Assembly: GCA_902611405.1 (NCBI GenBank)
Contig: CACLZL010000003.1
Location: 53,689-117,688, forward strand
Length of the DNA stretch: 64,000 nucleotides
Direction of reading: 5' to 3'
Source: an uncultured Pelagibacteraceae bacterium
GTDB taxonomy: Bacteria; Pseudomonadota; Alphaproteobacteria; Pelagibacterales; Pelagibacteraceae
Part shown: piece by piece, positions 40,869 to 50,456 of the stretch
How positions within the stretch are numbered: the stretch's first letter is position 1
Layout of the letters: the number at the start of each line of letters is the position of its first letter
Made by a program: the position numbers and the translations under genes
The notes under the pieces: model-generated
Databases searched by the model: none
What the model was told of the DNA's origin: nothing
The model's input: only the letters and a program-made list of their open reading frames with translations

Positions 40869-42689
40869 ATGTGTGGAATTATTGGAATATCTAGCAACAA
40901 ATCTGTTTCTGCAAATATAATTAATTCATTAAAAAAATTAGAATACAGAGGATATGACTCAGCAGGTATAGCTACACTTTCAGATGGTAAAATTAATGAG
41001 GTTAAATCAGAGGGTAGAGTAGATAATTTAGAAAATAATTTTGATTTAAAAAATTTAAGAGGAAATATTGGCATAGGACATGTAAGATGGGCAACTCATG
41101 GTATTCCAAATAGTTTAAATGCACATCCTCACTCATCTCATAACGTCTCAGTGGTTCATAATGGAATTATTGAAAATTCTACAATATTAAAAAAACATTT
41201 AATTAATAAAGGTCATAACTTTAAATCACAGACAGATACAGAGGTAATTGTTCACTTAATTACTGAACATTTGAAAATTTCAGAATTAGAAGAAGCTATT
41301 ACAAAAACTCTGAAGCAACTTCATGGTAGTTTTGCTATTGGAATTGTTTTTAAAGATATGCCAGATCTAATTGTTGGTGCTAGAAGAGGATCACCTTTGG
41401 CTGTTGGTTATGGTCCAAATGAAAACTATCTAGGTTCAGATTCTTATGCTTTAAAATCTATGACTAACAAGATTACATATCTTGATGATGGCGAATTTTG
41501 TATTGTTAAAAAAGATCAAGTTATTTTTTTTAATGAAGAAGGTAAAAAAGTTAATAAAAAAATATTAGAATTGTCATCAGATGAAGCTAGTTATGACAAA
41601 GGTGATTTTAAACATTTCATGGCAAAAGAAATTGAAGAACAACCAACAACAATTAAAACTGGAATAAAAGAATATATAGATAACGTAAATAAAGAGATAA
41701 ATATTTTTAATTTTCCATGGAAAATAGATGAGATTAATTCAATTACTTTAATTGGTTGTGGTACTGCATACCATTCTTGTTTAATGGCAAAATATTGGTT
41801 TGAGGAACTTACAGCCCTAGATGTTAATATAGATATAGCATCAGAATTTAGATATAGAAAAAATAGATTTAAAAAAGGTACTTTGTATGTCTTTGTTTCA
41901 CAATCTGGGGAAACAGCAGATACTTATGCAGCTCTTGATCTTTGTAACAAAAATAATATGAAAACATGTGCAGTTGTGAATGTAATTGAAAGCTCGATTG
42001 CAAGGGACTCTAATTTTGTATTACCAATTCATTGTGGTCCAGAAATTGGAGTTGCATCAACAAAAGCATTTTTGGGTCAAATACTTGTTTTATATATTTT
42101 AGCTTTAAAACTAGGATCATTGAGAAACGAAATTGAAAAAAAAAAATATCAAGAAAAGATTAAAGACCTTAAGGCTTTACCTAGCTTAATAAAAAAAACC
42201 TTAGTTCATGATAATGATATTCAAGCAATATCCTCGACATTTAACGAAGCAAAGGGTTCAATGTTTTTGGGTAGAGGCTTCTCTTATCCAATAGCTTTAG
42301 AAGGTGCGTTAAAATTAAAAGAACTTTCTTATGTTCATGCAGAAGGTTATCCAGCTGGCGAAATGAAACATGGACCATTAGCTTTAATAGAAGAAGGAAT
42401 GCCAGTTGTAGTTTTAGCTCCTAGAGATAATTATTATAAAAAGACTATTTCAAATATGCAGGAAGTTATAGCTAGAGGTGCTAAGGTATTATTAATTACA
42501 AACAAAAGTAAAGATGAAGTTGTTTCAGAAAATATTTGGGAAACAATCGAGGTTGAAAATACAAATGATGACTTACTTCCATTTCTTCTAACAATACCAC
42601 TTCAAAAACTAGCTTATTATTCAGCTCTTAAAAAAGGTTACGATATTGATAAGCCAAGAAATTTGGCCAAATCTGTGACTGTTGAATAA
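40869..42689 (+). CDS. glmS: glutamine-fructose-6-phosphate aminotransferase (isomerizing)
   Basis: GlmS makes glucosamine-6-P from fructose-6-P and glutamine, the first step to UDP-GlcNAc. The 606-residue protein opens with M-C-G-I-I-G-I, where Cys2 is the glutaminase nucleophile, followed by R-G-Y-D-S-A-G, G-H-V-R-W-A-T-H-G and D-T-E-V-I. The C-terminal half has two SIS domains: C-G-T-A-Y-H and S-Q-S-G-E-T-A-D-T (about 345-352). It ends in the usual P-R-N-L-A-K-S-V-T-V-E. Its length is normal. It is 3 nt downstream of glmU. Confidence 0.96.
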   Translation: MCGIIGISSNKSVSANIINSLKKLEYRGYDSAGIATLSDGKINEVKSEGRVDNLENNFDLKNLRGNIGIGHVRWATHGIPNSLNAHPHSSHNVSVVHNGIIENSTILKKHLINKGHNFKSQTDTEVIVHLITEHLKISELEEAITKTLKQLHGSFAIGIVFKDMPDLIVGARRGSPLAVGYGPNENYLGSDSYALKSMTNKITYLDDGEFCIVKKDQVIFFNEEGKKVNKKILELSSDEASYDKGDFKHFMAKEIEEQPTTIKTGIKEYIDNVNKEINIFNFPWKIDEINSITLIGCGTAYHSCLMAKYWFEELTALDVNIDIASEFRYRKNRFKKGTLYVFVSQSGETADTYAALDLCNKNNMKTCAVVNVIESSIARDSNFVLPIHCGPEIGVASTKAFLGQILVLYILALKLGSLRNEIEKKKYQEKIKDLKALPSLIKKTLVHDNDIQAISSTFNEAKGSMFLGRGFSYPIALEGALKLKELSYVHAEGYPAGEMKHGPLALIEEGMPVVVLAPRDNYYKKTISNMQEVIARGAKVLLITNKSKDEVVSENIWETIEVENTNDDLLPFLLTIPLQKLAYYSALKKGYDIDKPRNLAKSVTVE

Positions 42690-42724
42690 ACTTTAAACTC
42701 TGCTAAAACACTTTTAGGTTGAAT

Positions 42725-44104
42725 ATGAAAAGTTGGAAAAAAAATAGTTGGAGAAAATATCCAGTTAAACACATACCTGATTATCCAGATAAAAAAGAAC
42801 TTGATAAGGTATTAGATAAGATTGGAACATTTCCTCCGTTAGTCTTTGCAGGAGAAACAAGACATCTTAAAAGTCAGTTAGCTGATGTTGTTGATGGAAA
42901 AGCTTTTTTACTTCAAGGGGGAGACTGCGCGGAAAGTTTTGCAGAATTTAATCCAGATAACATAAGAGATACATTTAAACTTATGTTGCAAATGTCATTA
43001 GTTTTGACTTATTCGGCATCTTTGCCAGTTGTTAAAGTTGGAAGAATAGCTGGACAGTTTTCAAAACCTAGAAGTGCTCCTACAGAAACAAAAGATGGAG
43101 TAGAGTTGCCAAGTTATTTAGGAGACAACATAAATTCTATGGAATTTACTGAAAAAGCTAGAATTCCAGATCCCAAAAGACTATTCAAAGCATACTCACA
43201 ATCAGCTGCAACTCTTAATCTTATTAGAGCTTTTTCAAAAGGAGGTTTTGCAGATTTAAACAAAGTGCATTTATGGAATTTAGATTATATTAAAAAAAGT
43301 CCACAAGCTAAAAAATTTAAAGATCTTGAAGATAAAATTGCTGACGCTATAGCTTTCATGAGAGCATGTGGAATTACTTCAGATTTTAATAATAGGTTGT
43401 ATACAGTAAATTTTTGGACATCACATGAAGCTTTGTTACTACCTTTTGAAGAGTCTATGACAAGAACAGACTCTACTACTGGCGAGAATCATGATACTTC
43501 AGCTCATTTTGTTTGGATTGGAGATAGAACCAGACAATTAGATGGTGGTCACGTCGAATTTTGTAGAGGTATAGAAAATCCAATAGGTATTAAATGTGGA
43601 CCTACTTTAAAAGCTGATGATCTAATTAATCTTTGTAATCGTATTAATCCAAACAATGAAAAAGGTAAAATTACTTTAATTTCCAGATTTGGAGCAGATA
43701 ATGTTTCAAAATTTTTACCAAAATTAATTAGATCTATAAAAAAAGAGGGTTTAAATGTGATCTGGTCATGCGATCCTTGTCATGGAAATACAATCAAAGC
43801 AGTTACAGGTTTTAAAACAAGACCATTCAATAGTGTTTTAAAAGAAGTAAGAGAAGTTTTTGCGTGCCATCAAAGTGAAGGAAGTTATGCAGGAGGTCTA
43901 CATATTGAATTGACTGGTCAAGATGTAACTGAGTGTATAGGAGGTGCTCAAAAAATATCTGAAAAAGATTTATCTTCCAGATATCATACTCATTGCGATC
44001 CAAGACTTAATGGAAACCAAGCTTTAGAATTAGCTTTTTTAATATCTGACGAGATAAAAAAGAATAGCTTGTATTCAAAAAATGCAGATAGAGCGGCATC
44101 TTAA
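42725..44104 (+). CDS. class II DAHP synthase (3-deoxy-7-phosphoheptulonate synthase)
   Basis: The first step of the shikimate pathway, from PEP and erythrose-4-P. The 459-residue protein is a plant-like type II enzyme, with W-R-K-Y-P-V near the start, F-L-L-Q-G-G-D-C-A-E-S-F (metal Cys), K-V-G-R-I-A-G-Q-F-S-K-P-R, a late D-P-C-H-G-N-T and H-T-H-C-D-P-R-L-N. The ATG at 42725 is chosen over a TTG 6 nt upstream because AGG lies 6 bases before it. The gene follows glmS by 35 nt and is on the same strand. Confidence 0.93.
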   Translation: MKSWKKNSWRKYPVKHIPDYPDKKELDKVLDKIGTFPPLVFAGETRHLKSQLADVVDGKAFLLQGGDCAESFAEFNPDNIRDTFKLMLQMSLVLTYSASLPVVKVGRIAGQFSKPRSAPTETKDGVELPSYLGDNINSMEFTEKARIPDPKRLFKAYSQSAATLNLIRAFSKGGFADLNKVHLWNLDYIKKSPQAKKFKDLEDKIADAIAFMRACGITSDFNNRLYTVNFWTSHEALLLPFEESMTRTDSTTGENHDTSAHFVWIGDRTRQLDGGHVEFCRGIENPIGIKCGPTLKADDLINLCNRINPNNEKGKITLISRFGADNVSKFLPKLIRSIKKEGLNVIWSCDPCHGNTIKAVTGFKTRPFNSVLKEVREVFACHQSEGSYAGGLHIELTGQDVTECIGGAQKISEKDLSSRYHTHCDPRLNGNQALELAFLISDEIKKNSLYSKNADRAAS

Positions 44105-44142
44105 TACATTGTAAAATTACAAATAATAAATACTTTATATCC

Positions 44143-44880
44143 ATGGAAACTTCAGAAAAAGTAAAATTTATCTCTAATTGGATTAAAAATTATGCAAATA
44201 ATATGCCAACAAAGGCTGAGTCATTAGTAATAGGTATTTCTGGAGGAATTGATTCATCTGTATCAAGCACACTTAGTGCGATGACTGGTTTAAAAACTAT
44301 AGTTTTATCTATGCCAATAAAACAAAAATCCCATCAACATGATTTAAGTTTAAAGCATCAGGAATGGCTTATAAAAAATTTTAAAAATGTTGAAGCTCAT
44401 ACAATCAATTTAGATGAGTTGTTTTTAGCTTTTAATGCTAGCCTATCTAAATTTAATAGTGAGCATGGTATGGCTAATTCAAGAGCTAGATTAAGAATGA
44501 CCACCCTTTACCAGGTAGCTGCATCAAATAAAGGAATTGTTGTAGGAACAGGAAATAAAGTTGAGGATTTTGGAGTTGGATTTTATACAAAATATGGTGA
44601 TGGCGGAGTTGATATTTCACCTATAGCCGATTGTAATAAAACTCAGGTCTGGGAACTAGGTAAAGAACTTGGGATTTTACAAGAAATCATAGATGCAGCT
44701 CCAACAGACGGTTTATGGGATGACGGTAGAACTGATGAAGGTCAACTTGGATTAAAATATAATGAATTAGAAGAGGCCATGGAGAATCCAAATTCTCCGA
44801 ATCGTGTTAAATACGAAAATATTAGAAAACAAAATATGCATAAAATGGAGCCAATTCCAGTGTGCATAATTCCGAATTAA
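44143..44880 (+). CDS. nadE: ammonia-dependent NAD+ synthetase
   Basis: The 245-residue protein has the PP-loop I-S-G-G-I-D-S-S-V-S-S (about 29-39), R-A-R-L-R-M-T-T-L-Y-Q, G-T-G-N-K-V-E-D-F-G-V-G-F-Y-T-K-Y-G-D split around 128-146, and P-T-D-G-L-W-D-D-G-R-T-D-E. It converts nicotinic acid adenine dinucleotide to NAD+ with ammonia and ATP. The glutaminase domain of larger NadE proteins is missing. The gap to cysS is 45 nt. It is matched in the window by nadK at 63 kb. Confidence 0.93.
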   Translation: METSEKVKFISNWIKNYANNMPTKAESLVIGISGGIDSSVSSTLSAMTGLKTIVLSMPIKQKSHQHDLSLKHQEWLIKNFKNVEAHTINLDELFLAFNASLSKFNSEHGMANSRARLRMTTLYQVAASNKGIVVGTGNKVEDFGVGFYTKYGDGGVDISPIADCNKTQVWELGKELGILQEIIDAAPTDGLWDDGRTDEGQLGLKYNELEEAMENPNSPNRVKYENIRKQNMHKMEPIPVCIIPN

Positions 44881-44925
44881 TCAAATAGATTCACAAATCT
44901 ATAATTTAAGTATATTTCTTCAACT

Positions 44926-46281
44926 ATGAGTTTAGATATTTTTTTAACAAACAATCTTACTAACAAAAAAGAAAAATTTATTCCTCAAGATAAAAATAAT
45001 GTAAGGATGTATGTTTGTGGTCCAACTGTTTATGACGATCCACATATTGGCAATGCCAGACCATTAGTTGTATTTGATATTCTTTTTAAAATTTTAAAAA
45101 ATAAATATTCAAATGTAACCTATGTGAGAAATATTACAGATGTAGATGATAAAATTATAAAATCATCAAAGGAAAATAATATTTCTATTTTAGATCTTAC
45201 AAAAAAAATTACTCAAAACTTTAATGAAGATTGTATCTATTTAAATTGTGAAAAACCAAATCATGAGCCTAAAGCAACTGATCATATTTCTGAGATGATA
45301 GAAATGATCTCTGAATTAATTAAAAAAAGATTTGCATATGAAAACAAGAAGCATGTTTATTTTGAAGTAAAAAAATTTAATGACTATGGACAATTGTCAA
45401 ACAAAAAATTAGATGAATTGGTTGCAGGATCAAGAATTGAAGTAAGTGATAATAAAAAAAATCCTGAAGATTTTGTTCTTTGGAAACCATCAGAAACAAA
45501 CGAGCCTTCATGGGATTCGCCTTGGGGAAAAGGAAGACCCGGTTGGCATTTAGAATGCTCAGCAATGTCTAAAAAATATTTAGGAAAAGAATTTGATGTT
45601 CATGGAGGAGGTGTCGATTTGTTATTTCCTCATCATGAAAATGAAATTGCTCAATCAAGATGTGCAAATGACAGTAAAGTGTTTGCTAATTATTGGTTGC
45701 ATAATGCCTTTATCACAATGTCCAATGAAAAAATGTCAAAATCTCAAGGTAATATTTTAAAAATTAAAGATTTTAGAAATATTAAAAGTGGTCAAGTTTT
45801 AAGACTAGCTTTAATGAGCGCACATTATCGACAACCACTTGATTGGAATGATAAACTTTTAGATGACTGCGAAAATACAATTGGTAAATGGTATAATGTT
45901 TTTTTAAACATTGAAACAAAAATTAAAATTTCAGATGAAATCCTTAAACCTCTTCTCGATGATATAAATACACCAGGCTATATTGCTAATTTGCATAAAT
46001 TATACGAGAAAGCATTAAAAGGTTCTTATGAAGATAAAAGACTATTTATTTCTGCTTGTCATTTTATTGGATTATTGAACGAAACTAAAGAGGATTGGCT
46101 TAAATTTAAGAAAAGCAAATCATCAATTTCTGAAAATGAAATTTTAATTAAAATTAATAAGAGAAATGAAGCTAGGGTTAATAAAAATTATGAGGAAGCT
46201 GATAAAATAAGAAATGAACTTTTAGACAAAGGTGTTTTAATAGAAGATAAAGATGGTAAAACGGTCTGGAAATTTAAATGA
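44926..46281 (+). CDS. cysS: cysteinyl-tRNA synthetase
   Basis: The 451-residue class I synthetase has the Y-V-C-G-P-T-V-Y-D zinc Cys, the HIGH motif as P-H-I-G-N-A-R (about 39-45), the second zinc site W-H-L-E-C-S-A, H-H-E-N-E, and K-M-S-K-S (about 268-272). It charges tRNA-Cys. The length is typical. The last four bases overlap cimA. The C-terminal anticodon-binding part is intact (E-A-D-K-I-R-N-E-L). Confidence 0.95.
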   Translation: MSLDIFLTNNLTNKKEKFIPQDKNNVRMYVCGPTVYDDPHIGNARPLVVFDILFKILKNKYSNVTYVRNITDVDDKIIKSSKENNISILDLTKKITQNFNEDCIYLNCEKPNHEPKATDHISEMIEMISELIKKRFAYENKKHVYFEVKKFNDYGQLSNKKLDELVAGSRIEVSDNKKNPEDFVLWKPSETNEPSWDSPWGKGRPGWHLECSAMSKKYLGKEFDVHGGGVDLLFPHHENEIAQSRCANDSKVFANYWLHNAFITMSNEKMSKSQGNILKIKDFRNIKSGQVLRLALMSAHYRQPLDWNDKLLDDCENTIGKWYNVFLNIETKIKISDEILKPLLDDINTPGYIANLHKLYEKALKGSYEDKRLFISACHFIGLLNETKEDWLKFKKSKSSISENEILIKINKRNEARVNKNYEEADKIRNELLDKGVLIEDKDGKTVWKFK

Positions 46282-47879
46282 GTAAAGATCGGTTATATAT
46301 ATTTGATACAACACTGCGTGATGGTGCACAGACTCAAGGTGTAGATTTTTCAATTGATGATAAAGAAAAGATATCATCTTCTCTTGATAGTTTAGGTGTT
46401 GATTATATAGAAGGTGGTTGGCCTGGAGCAAATCCTACAGATACTGAATTTTTTAATAAGGATCATAATTTTAAATCTGCAAAATTAACTGCTTTTGGTA
46501 TGACAAAAAAAACTGAACATAGCGCCGAGAATGATCCAATGCTATCTTCATTAATAAATTCAAATAGTTCATCAGTATGTTTGTTTGGTAAATCATGGGA
46601 TTTTCAAGTTGAAGTCGCTCTTGGTATTTCAAATGATCAAAATCTTTCTAATATAAGTGAAAGCGCAAAACATATTGTTAAGTCTGGTAAAGAATTCATG
46701 TTTGATGCTGAACATTTCTTTGATGGATACAAATCAAATCCTGAATATGCAATTTCATGTTTAAAAGCAGCATATGATAATGGAGCTAGATGGATTGTTT
46801 TGTGTGATACAAATGGTGGAACCCTTCCTCACGAAGTAACTAAAATTGTTAAAGAAGTAATCAAACATGTTCCAGGTAAAAATTTAGGAATTCATGCTCA
46901 TAATGATACTGAAAATGCAGTAGCAAATAGTTTAGTTGCTGTTCAAGCAGGAGTTAGACAAGTTCAAGGAACTTTAAATGGTTTAGGTGAAAGATGTGGA
47001 AATGCAAATCTAGTTTCATTAATACCAACTTTTTTTTTAAAAAAAGATTTTTATGAAAATTATGAATTAAATATCAAACGTGAAAACTTAAAAAATTTAA
47101 CTCAATGCTCAAGATTATTAGATGAACTATTAAATAGAAAGCCGAACAAACACTTACCTTATGTTGGGGCCTCTGCTTTTTCACATAAAGGTGGAATGCA
47201 TGTTTCAGCTGTTCAAAAAGATCCAAAAACTTACGAACATGTTAATCCTGAGGAGGTTGGAAATTCAAGAAATATAGTTGTTTCAGATCAGTCTGGACAA
47301 TCAAACATTATGTCGAGATTGAACCTTATAGGAATAAATGTAGAAAAAAGTGATCCAAAAATTAAAAAACTTTTGGAAGAAGTTAAGGACAGAGAGTTTA
47401 TTGGTTATAGTTATGATGGTGCTGATGCATCTTTTGAGTTATTAGCTCGAAGATTAATGGGAGAAATACCAAGATATATTTCAATTAACGAATATGATGT
47501 TTCAGTGAAGAAAGATAATGCAGGTGAAATTGTTTCTTACGCAAAAGCTCAATTGGAAGTAGATGGAAATAAGATTTTGTGTGAAGGAAAAGGAAACGGT
47601 CCTGTTAATGCTCTTGATAATGCTATTAGAAAGAATGTTAATAAACTTGCTAAATATTCAGAATATTTAAAAGATTTAAGACTGGTTGATTATAAAGTTA
47701 GAATTTTAAATACTGGTACAGAAGCTGTAACAAGAGTAAGCATAGAGAGTACAGACTCGAAGGGTGTTAATTGGTTTACTATTGGAGTTTCACCAAATAT
47801 CATTGATGCTTCTTTCAAAGCTCTAGTTGATAGTTTAGATTATAAGCTATTCAAGGACAAAGCACCTGGAAGTTTGTAA
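46278..47879 (+). CDS. cimA: citramalate synthase
   Basis: The 533-residue HMGL-like enzyme condenses pyruvate with acetyl-CoA to citramalate, a threonine-independent entry to isoleucine. It has the D-T-T-L-R-D-G-A-Q start (about 10-18), metal H-A-H-N-D (about 201-205), G-L-G-E-R-C-G-N-A-N-L, a middle linker, and a C-terminal LeuA allosteric domain (Y-S-Y-D-G-A-D-A-S-F-E through G-V-S-P-N-I-I-D-A-S). The A-Q (not E-Q) after L-R-D-G and the domain order favour CimA over 2-isopropylmalate synthase. It overlaps cysS by 4 nt. Confidence 0.9.
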   Translation: MSKDRLYIFDTTLRDGAQTQGVDFSIDDKEKISSSLDSLGVDYIEGGWPGANPTDTEFFNKDHNFKSAKLTAFGMTKKTEHSAENDPMLSSLINSNSSSVCLFGKSWDFQVEVALGISNDQNLSNISESAKHIVKSGKEFMFDAEHFFDGYKSNPEYAISCLKAAYDNGARWIVLCDTNGGTLPHEVTKIVKEVIKHVPGKNLGIHAHNDTENAVANSLVAVQAGVRQVQGTLNGLGERCGNANLVSLIPTFFLKKDFYENYELNIKRENLKNLTQCSRLLDELLNRKPNKHLPYVGASAFSHKGGMHVSAVQKDPKTYEHVNPEEVGNSRNIVVSDQSGQSNIMSRLNLIGINVEKSDPKIKKLLEEVKDREFIGYSYDGADASFELLARRLMGEIPRYISINEYDVSVKKDNAGEIVSYAKAQLEVDGNKILCEGKGNGPVNALDNAIRKNVNKLAKYSEYLKDLRLVDYKVRILNTGTEAVTRVSIESTDSKGVNWFTIGVSPNIIDASFKALVDSLDYKLFKDKAPGSL

Positions 47880-47881
47880 AA

Positions 47882-48745
47882 ATGAAAATTAAAAAATTTT
47901 CAGAAAAACCACCTGACTATAAAAGTAGAATAGGCGCGAAACCAATAGTTTGTTATCCAAATACAAATATTGAAGAAAAAAATTTAAGTATTTTACATTC
48001 TGCCCGAGAACACCTGGTTAAAAAAGATGAAGTCATAATAGCACCAAGAGATGCAAAAACGTTTGAAGTTAAATTTGGTGAGTTTTTTAGAATTGAGAGT
48101 TTAGAAGGGCCTCAAGTAGGAGATTTAAATTTATTTAATTTAACCAATTTAGAAGAGAAATTTTATTCAGGAAAAACAAGAGCACTCTATGGAACTCACC
48201 TTTCCGTTGGAGACAAAATGTTTAGTAGTTTTCCCTATCTTAGATCCTTAGCAACAATAACCTGGGATACTTTAGATTGGTATGATTATGATAAAGATGG
48301 AGGATCGGTTCATGATGTAATTGGTACAAGATGTGATCCATATACATCAAAACTTTTGAGCGATAATGATTATCATTATTGTTGTCATTCAAATTTAACA
48401 AGAGCTTTGGTTAAAGAAAAAAAAGTTCGATTAGACCACGCAGAAAAAATAGTTCATGACGTATTAAATGTTTTTATGTTAACTGGATTTACCAATGATA
48501 CCAAACAATACTTTATGAAAGCAAGTCCTGTTAGACCTGGTGATTATTTGGAGTTTTTTGCTGAAACAGATTTATTAGGTGCCCTTTCTGCTTGTCCAGG
48601 TGGAGATTGTGGATCCGAGCATTCATCTGATGTAGCAAAATGTTATCCATTAAAAGTTTCTATTTGGACAGTAGATCACAGATATTTAAATGATATTAAA
48701 CCATCAGCTATTTCGAGTTATAACAGAAATCATGGCATAGATTAA
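47882..48745 (+). CDS. DUF1989 / urea carboxylase-associated family protein
   Basis: The 287-residue protein has the DUF1989 pattern: E-G-P-Q-V-G-D-L-N-L-F-N (about 76-87), T-R-A-L-Y-G-T-H-L-S-V-G-D, the C-C-H-S-N-L region and a Cys- and His-rich segment P-G-G-D-C-G-S-E-H-S near 235-244. In other bacteria paralogs are encoded beside urea carboxylase or glycine-cleavage-like genes, but the reaction is not established. None of those partners is nearby here. It starts 2 nt after cimA and its stop shares 1 nt with trmJ. Confidence 0.85.
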   Translation: MKIKKFSEKPPDYKSRIGAKPIVCYPNTNIEEKNLSILHSAREHLVKKDEVIIAPRDAKTFEVKFGEFFRIESLEGPQVGDLNLFNLTNLEEKFYSGKTRALYGTHLSVGDKMFSSFPYLRSLATITWDTLDWYDYDKDGGSVHDVIGTRCDPYTSKLLSDNDYHYCCHSNLTRALVKEKKVRLDHAEKIVHDVLNVFMLTGFTNDTKQYFMKASPVRPGDYLEFFAETDLLGALSACPGGDCGSEHSSDVAKCYPLKVSIWTVDHRYLNDIKPSAISSYNRNHGID

Positions 48746-49458
48746 TGTCTATTAATAATATTTCTTTCATTTTATACAAACCTCAACTCTCAGAAAATAT
48801 TGGAGCATGTGCAAGAGGAATGAAAAATTTTAATTTTAATAAACTTACTGTTATTGATCCTAAACCTATATTTCCTAATGATAAAATTTTAGCAACCTCT
48901 GTAGGTGCAAAAAATATAATAAACAAAGCCAAGAATTATGAAAGTTTAGAAAAATCTTTAAAGAATATAGATATTGTAATTGCAACATCTGCACGATTTA
49001 GAAATAAAAACATCAAACATATTCAGTTAGAAGATTTAAAAAAACTTAATTATAAAAAAAAAGTAGCTTTTTTATTTGGATCAGAGGCATCAGGTTTATC
49101 AAATAACGAAATAAGTTATGCCAATTACACTCTTCAAATTCCAACTAATCCTGATTTTAAGTCATTAAATTTATCTCACAGCTTAATAATAATTGCACAA
49201 TATGTATCAAGCATTATTAATTCAAAAGCATCTTCTTTTAAAAAATCTAATAAAGTTAAATCAGCATCTAAAAAAGAGATAGTTACTATGGCAAATTTTT
49301 GTATAAAGAATCTTGAAGAGATTAATTTCTTCAAATCAAATGAGAAGAAACCGATAATGCTTGAAAACTTGAGGAATATTTTTTATAGGATGGAATTATC
49401 AACCAAAGAAATACGTATTTTATCAGGAGTATTTGCAAGTTTAGGTACAAAACGTTGA
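48745..49458 (+). CDS. trmJ: tRNA/rRNA 2'-O-methyltransferase (TrmJ-like SPOUT enzyme)
   Basis: The 237-residue protein is a SPOUT methyltransferase. The N-terminal N-I-G-A-C-A-R-G-M-K-N-F is near 17-28. The knot motifs are F-L-F-G-S-E-A-S-G-L-S (about 109-119) and I-P-T-N-P-D-F-K-S-L-N-L-S-H-S (about 130-144). It resembles TrmJ, which methylates Cm/Um32 in tRNA, though TrmL-type or 23S enzymes are close relatives. It overlaps the DUF1989 gene by 1 nt and is upstream of rpsD. Confidence 0.83.
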   Translation: MSINNISFILYKPQLSENIGACARGMKNFNFNKLTVIDPKPIFPNDKILATSVGAKNIINKAKNYESLEKSLKNIDIVIATSARFRNKNIKHIQLEDLKKLNYKKKVAFLFGSEASGLSNNEISYANYTLQIPTNPDFKSLNLSHSLIIIAQYVSSIINSKASSFKKSNKVKSASKKEIVTMANFCIKNLEEINFFKSNEKKPIMLENLRNIFYRMELSTKEIRILSGVFASLGTKR

Positions 49459-49486
49459 TTGACAAAATGATGAGTAAGTTTATAAA
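49459..49486 (+). promoter_or_regulatory. near-consensus sigma70 promoter of rpsD
   Basis: A perfect TTGACA (49459-49464), a 16-bp spacer and TATAAA (49481-49486) lie directly upstream. The rpsD ATG (49499) is only 12 bases past the -10 box, so the leader would be 5-8 nt and without a Shine-Dalgarno sequence. Confidence 0.6.
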
Positions 49487-49498
49487 GCCCACTATCAA

Positions 49499-50116
49499 AT
49501 GACAAAAAGATTAAACTCTAAACATAAAGTCGACAGAAGATTAAAAGTAAACCTTTGGGGAAGACCTAAGAGCCCTTTTAACACTAGAGCTTATGGACCA
49601 GGACAACATGGTCAAACAAAAACATCAAAGCCATCTGATTATGGCATACAGCTTCAAGCAAAGCAAAAATTAAAAGCATATTATGGCAACATAAACGAGA
49701 GACAATTTAGAAATATTTACAAAAAAGCAGTAATGCTTAAAGGTGATACTGGAGAAAATTTAATTGGTCTTCTTGAAAGAAGATTAGATGCTGTAATTTA
49801 CAGAGCAAAATTTGCAACTACAATTTTTTCAGCTAGACAATTAATCAATCATGGTCATGTGAAAGTAAATGGTAAGAAAGTAAACATTGGAAGCTACCTA
49901 GTTAGAGAAGAAGATTCAATTGAGATAAGAGATAAATCTAAGCAACTTGCTATAATCGATATTGCTTTGGCAAATAAAGAGAGAGAAACTCCAGAATATA
50001 TTCAGATGGACGAAAAAAATAAAAAATTAAAATTTGTTAGAATTCCAAAATTTGAAGAAGTTCCATATCCAATTGTCATGGAACCTAATTTAGTAATTGA
50101 ATATTATTCTAGATAA
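49499..50116 (+). CDS. rpsD: 30S ribosomal protein S4
   Basis: The 205-residue S4 starts the small-subunit assembly on 16S rRNA. Its N-terminal [13 protein letters not shown] form is the zinc-free alphaproteobacterial type. The central R-L-D-A-V-I-Y-R and S4 RNA-binding domain [16 protein letters not shown] are clear, and it ends in V-I-E-Y-Y-S-R. Convergent with grxD with no gap. Its own promoter with a very short leader suggests expression apart from the trmJ operon. Confidence 0.96.
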   Translation: MTKRLNSKHKVDRRLKVNLWGRPKSPFNTRAYGPGQHGQTKTSKPSDYGIQLQAKQKLKAYYGNINERQFRNIYKKAVMLKGDTGENLIGLLERRLDAVIYRAKFATTIFSARQLINHGHVKVNGKKVNIGSYLVREEDSIEIRDKSKQLAIIDIALANKERETPEYIQMDEKNKKLKFVRIPKFEEVPYPIVMEPNLVIEYYSR

Positions 50117-50455
50117 TTAACTCTTAGCTTTAAAATTTATATTTTTGCTTTCAAAAAGCTTTGCTAACTCACCACTCTCATACATTTCTTTAACAATATC
50201 ACAACCACCGATGAATTCATTTTTCACGTAAAGTTGAGGTATTGTTGGCCAATCACTAAATACTTTAATACCTTCTCTTAAATTTTGATTTTCTAAAACA
50301 TTTACTCCTTTAAAATTTACTTCAAGAATTTTTAAAATGTTAGAAGTAGCCATCGAAAATCCACATTGTGGAGCATCAGGTGTACCTTTCATAAATAAAC
50401 AAACTTCGTTGTTTTCAATTTCGTTTTTAATTAAATCATTTGTTTGTTGATCCAT
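50117..50455 (-). CDS. grxD: monothiol glutaredoxin (Grx4 type)
   Basis: The 112-residue monothiol glutaredoxin has K-G-T-P-D-A-P-Q-C-G-F-S (Cys32 in C-G-F-S), W-P-T-I-P-Q-L-Y and G-G-C-D-I-V. These proteins bind a [2Fe-2S] cluster with glutathione and work with BolA in iron-sulfur trafficking. The bolA gene lies directly upstream with a 1-nt gap, supporting that partnership. It is the last gene of the purine/Fe-S run. Confidence 0.95.
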   Translation of the reverse strand: MDQQTNDLIKNEIENNEVCLFMKGTPDAPQCGFSMATSNILKILEVNFKGVNVLENQNLREGIKVFSDWPTIPQLYVKNEFIGGCDIVKEMYESGELAKLFESKNINFKAKS

Positions 50456-50456
50456 G

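Noticed and set aside
42719..42724. TTG start of the DAHP synthase gene
   Set aside because: An AGG ribosome-binding site is better spaced for the ATG at 42725.
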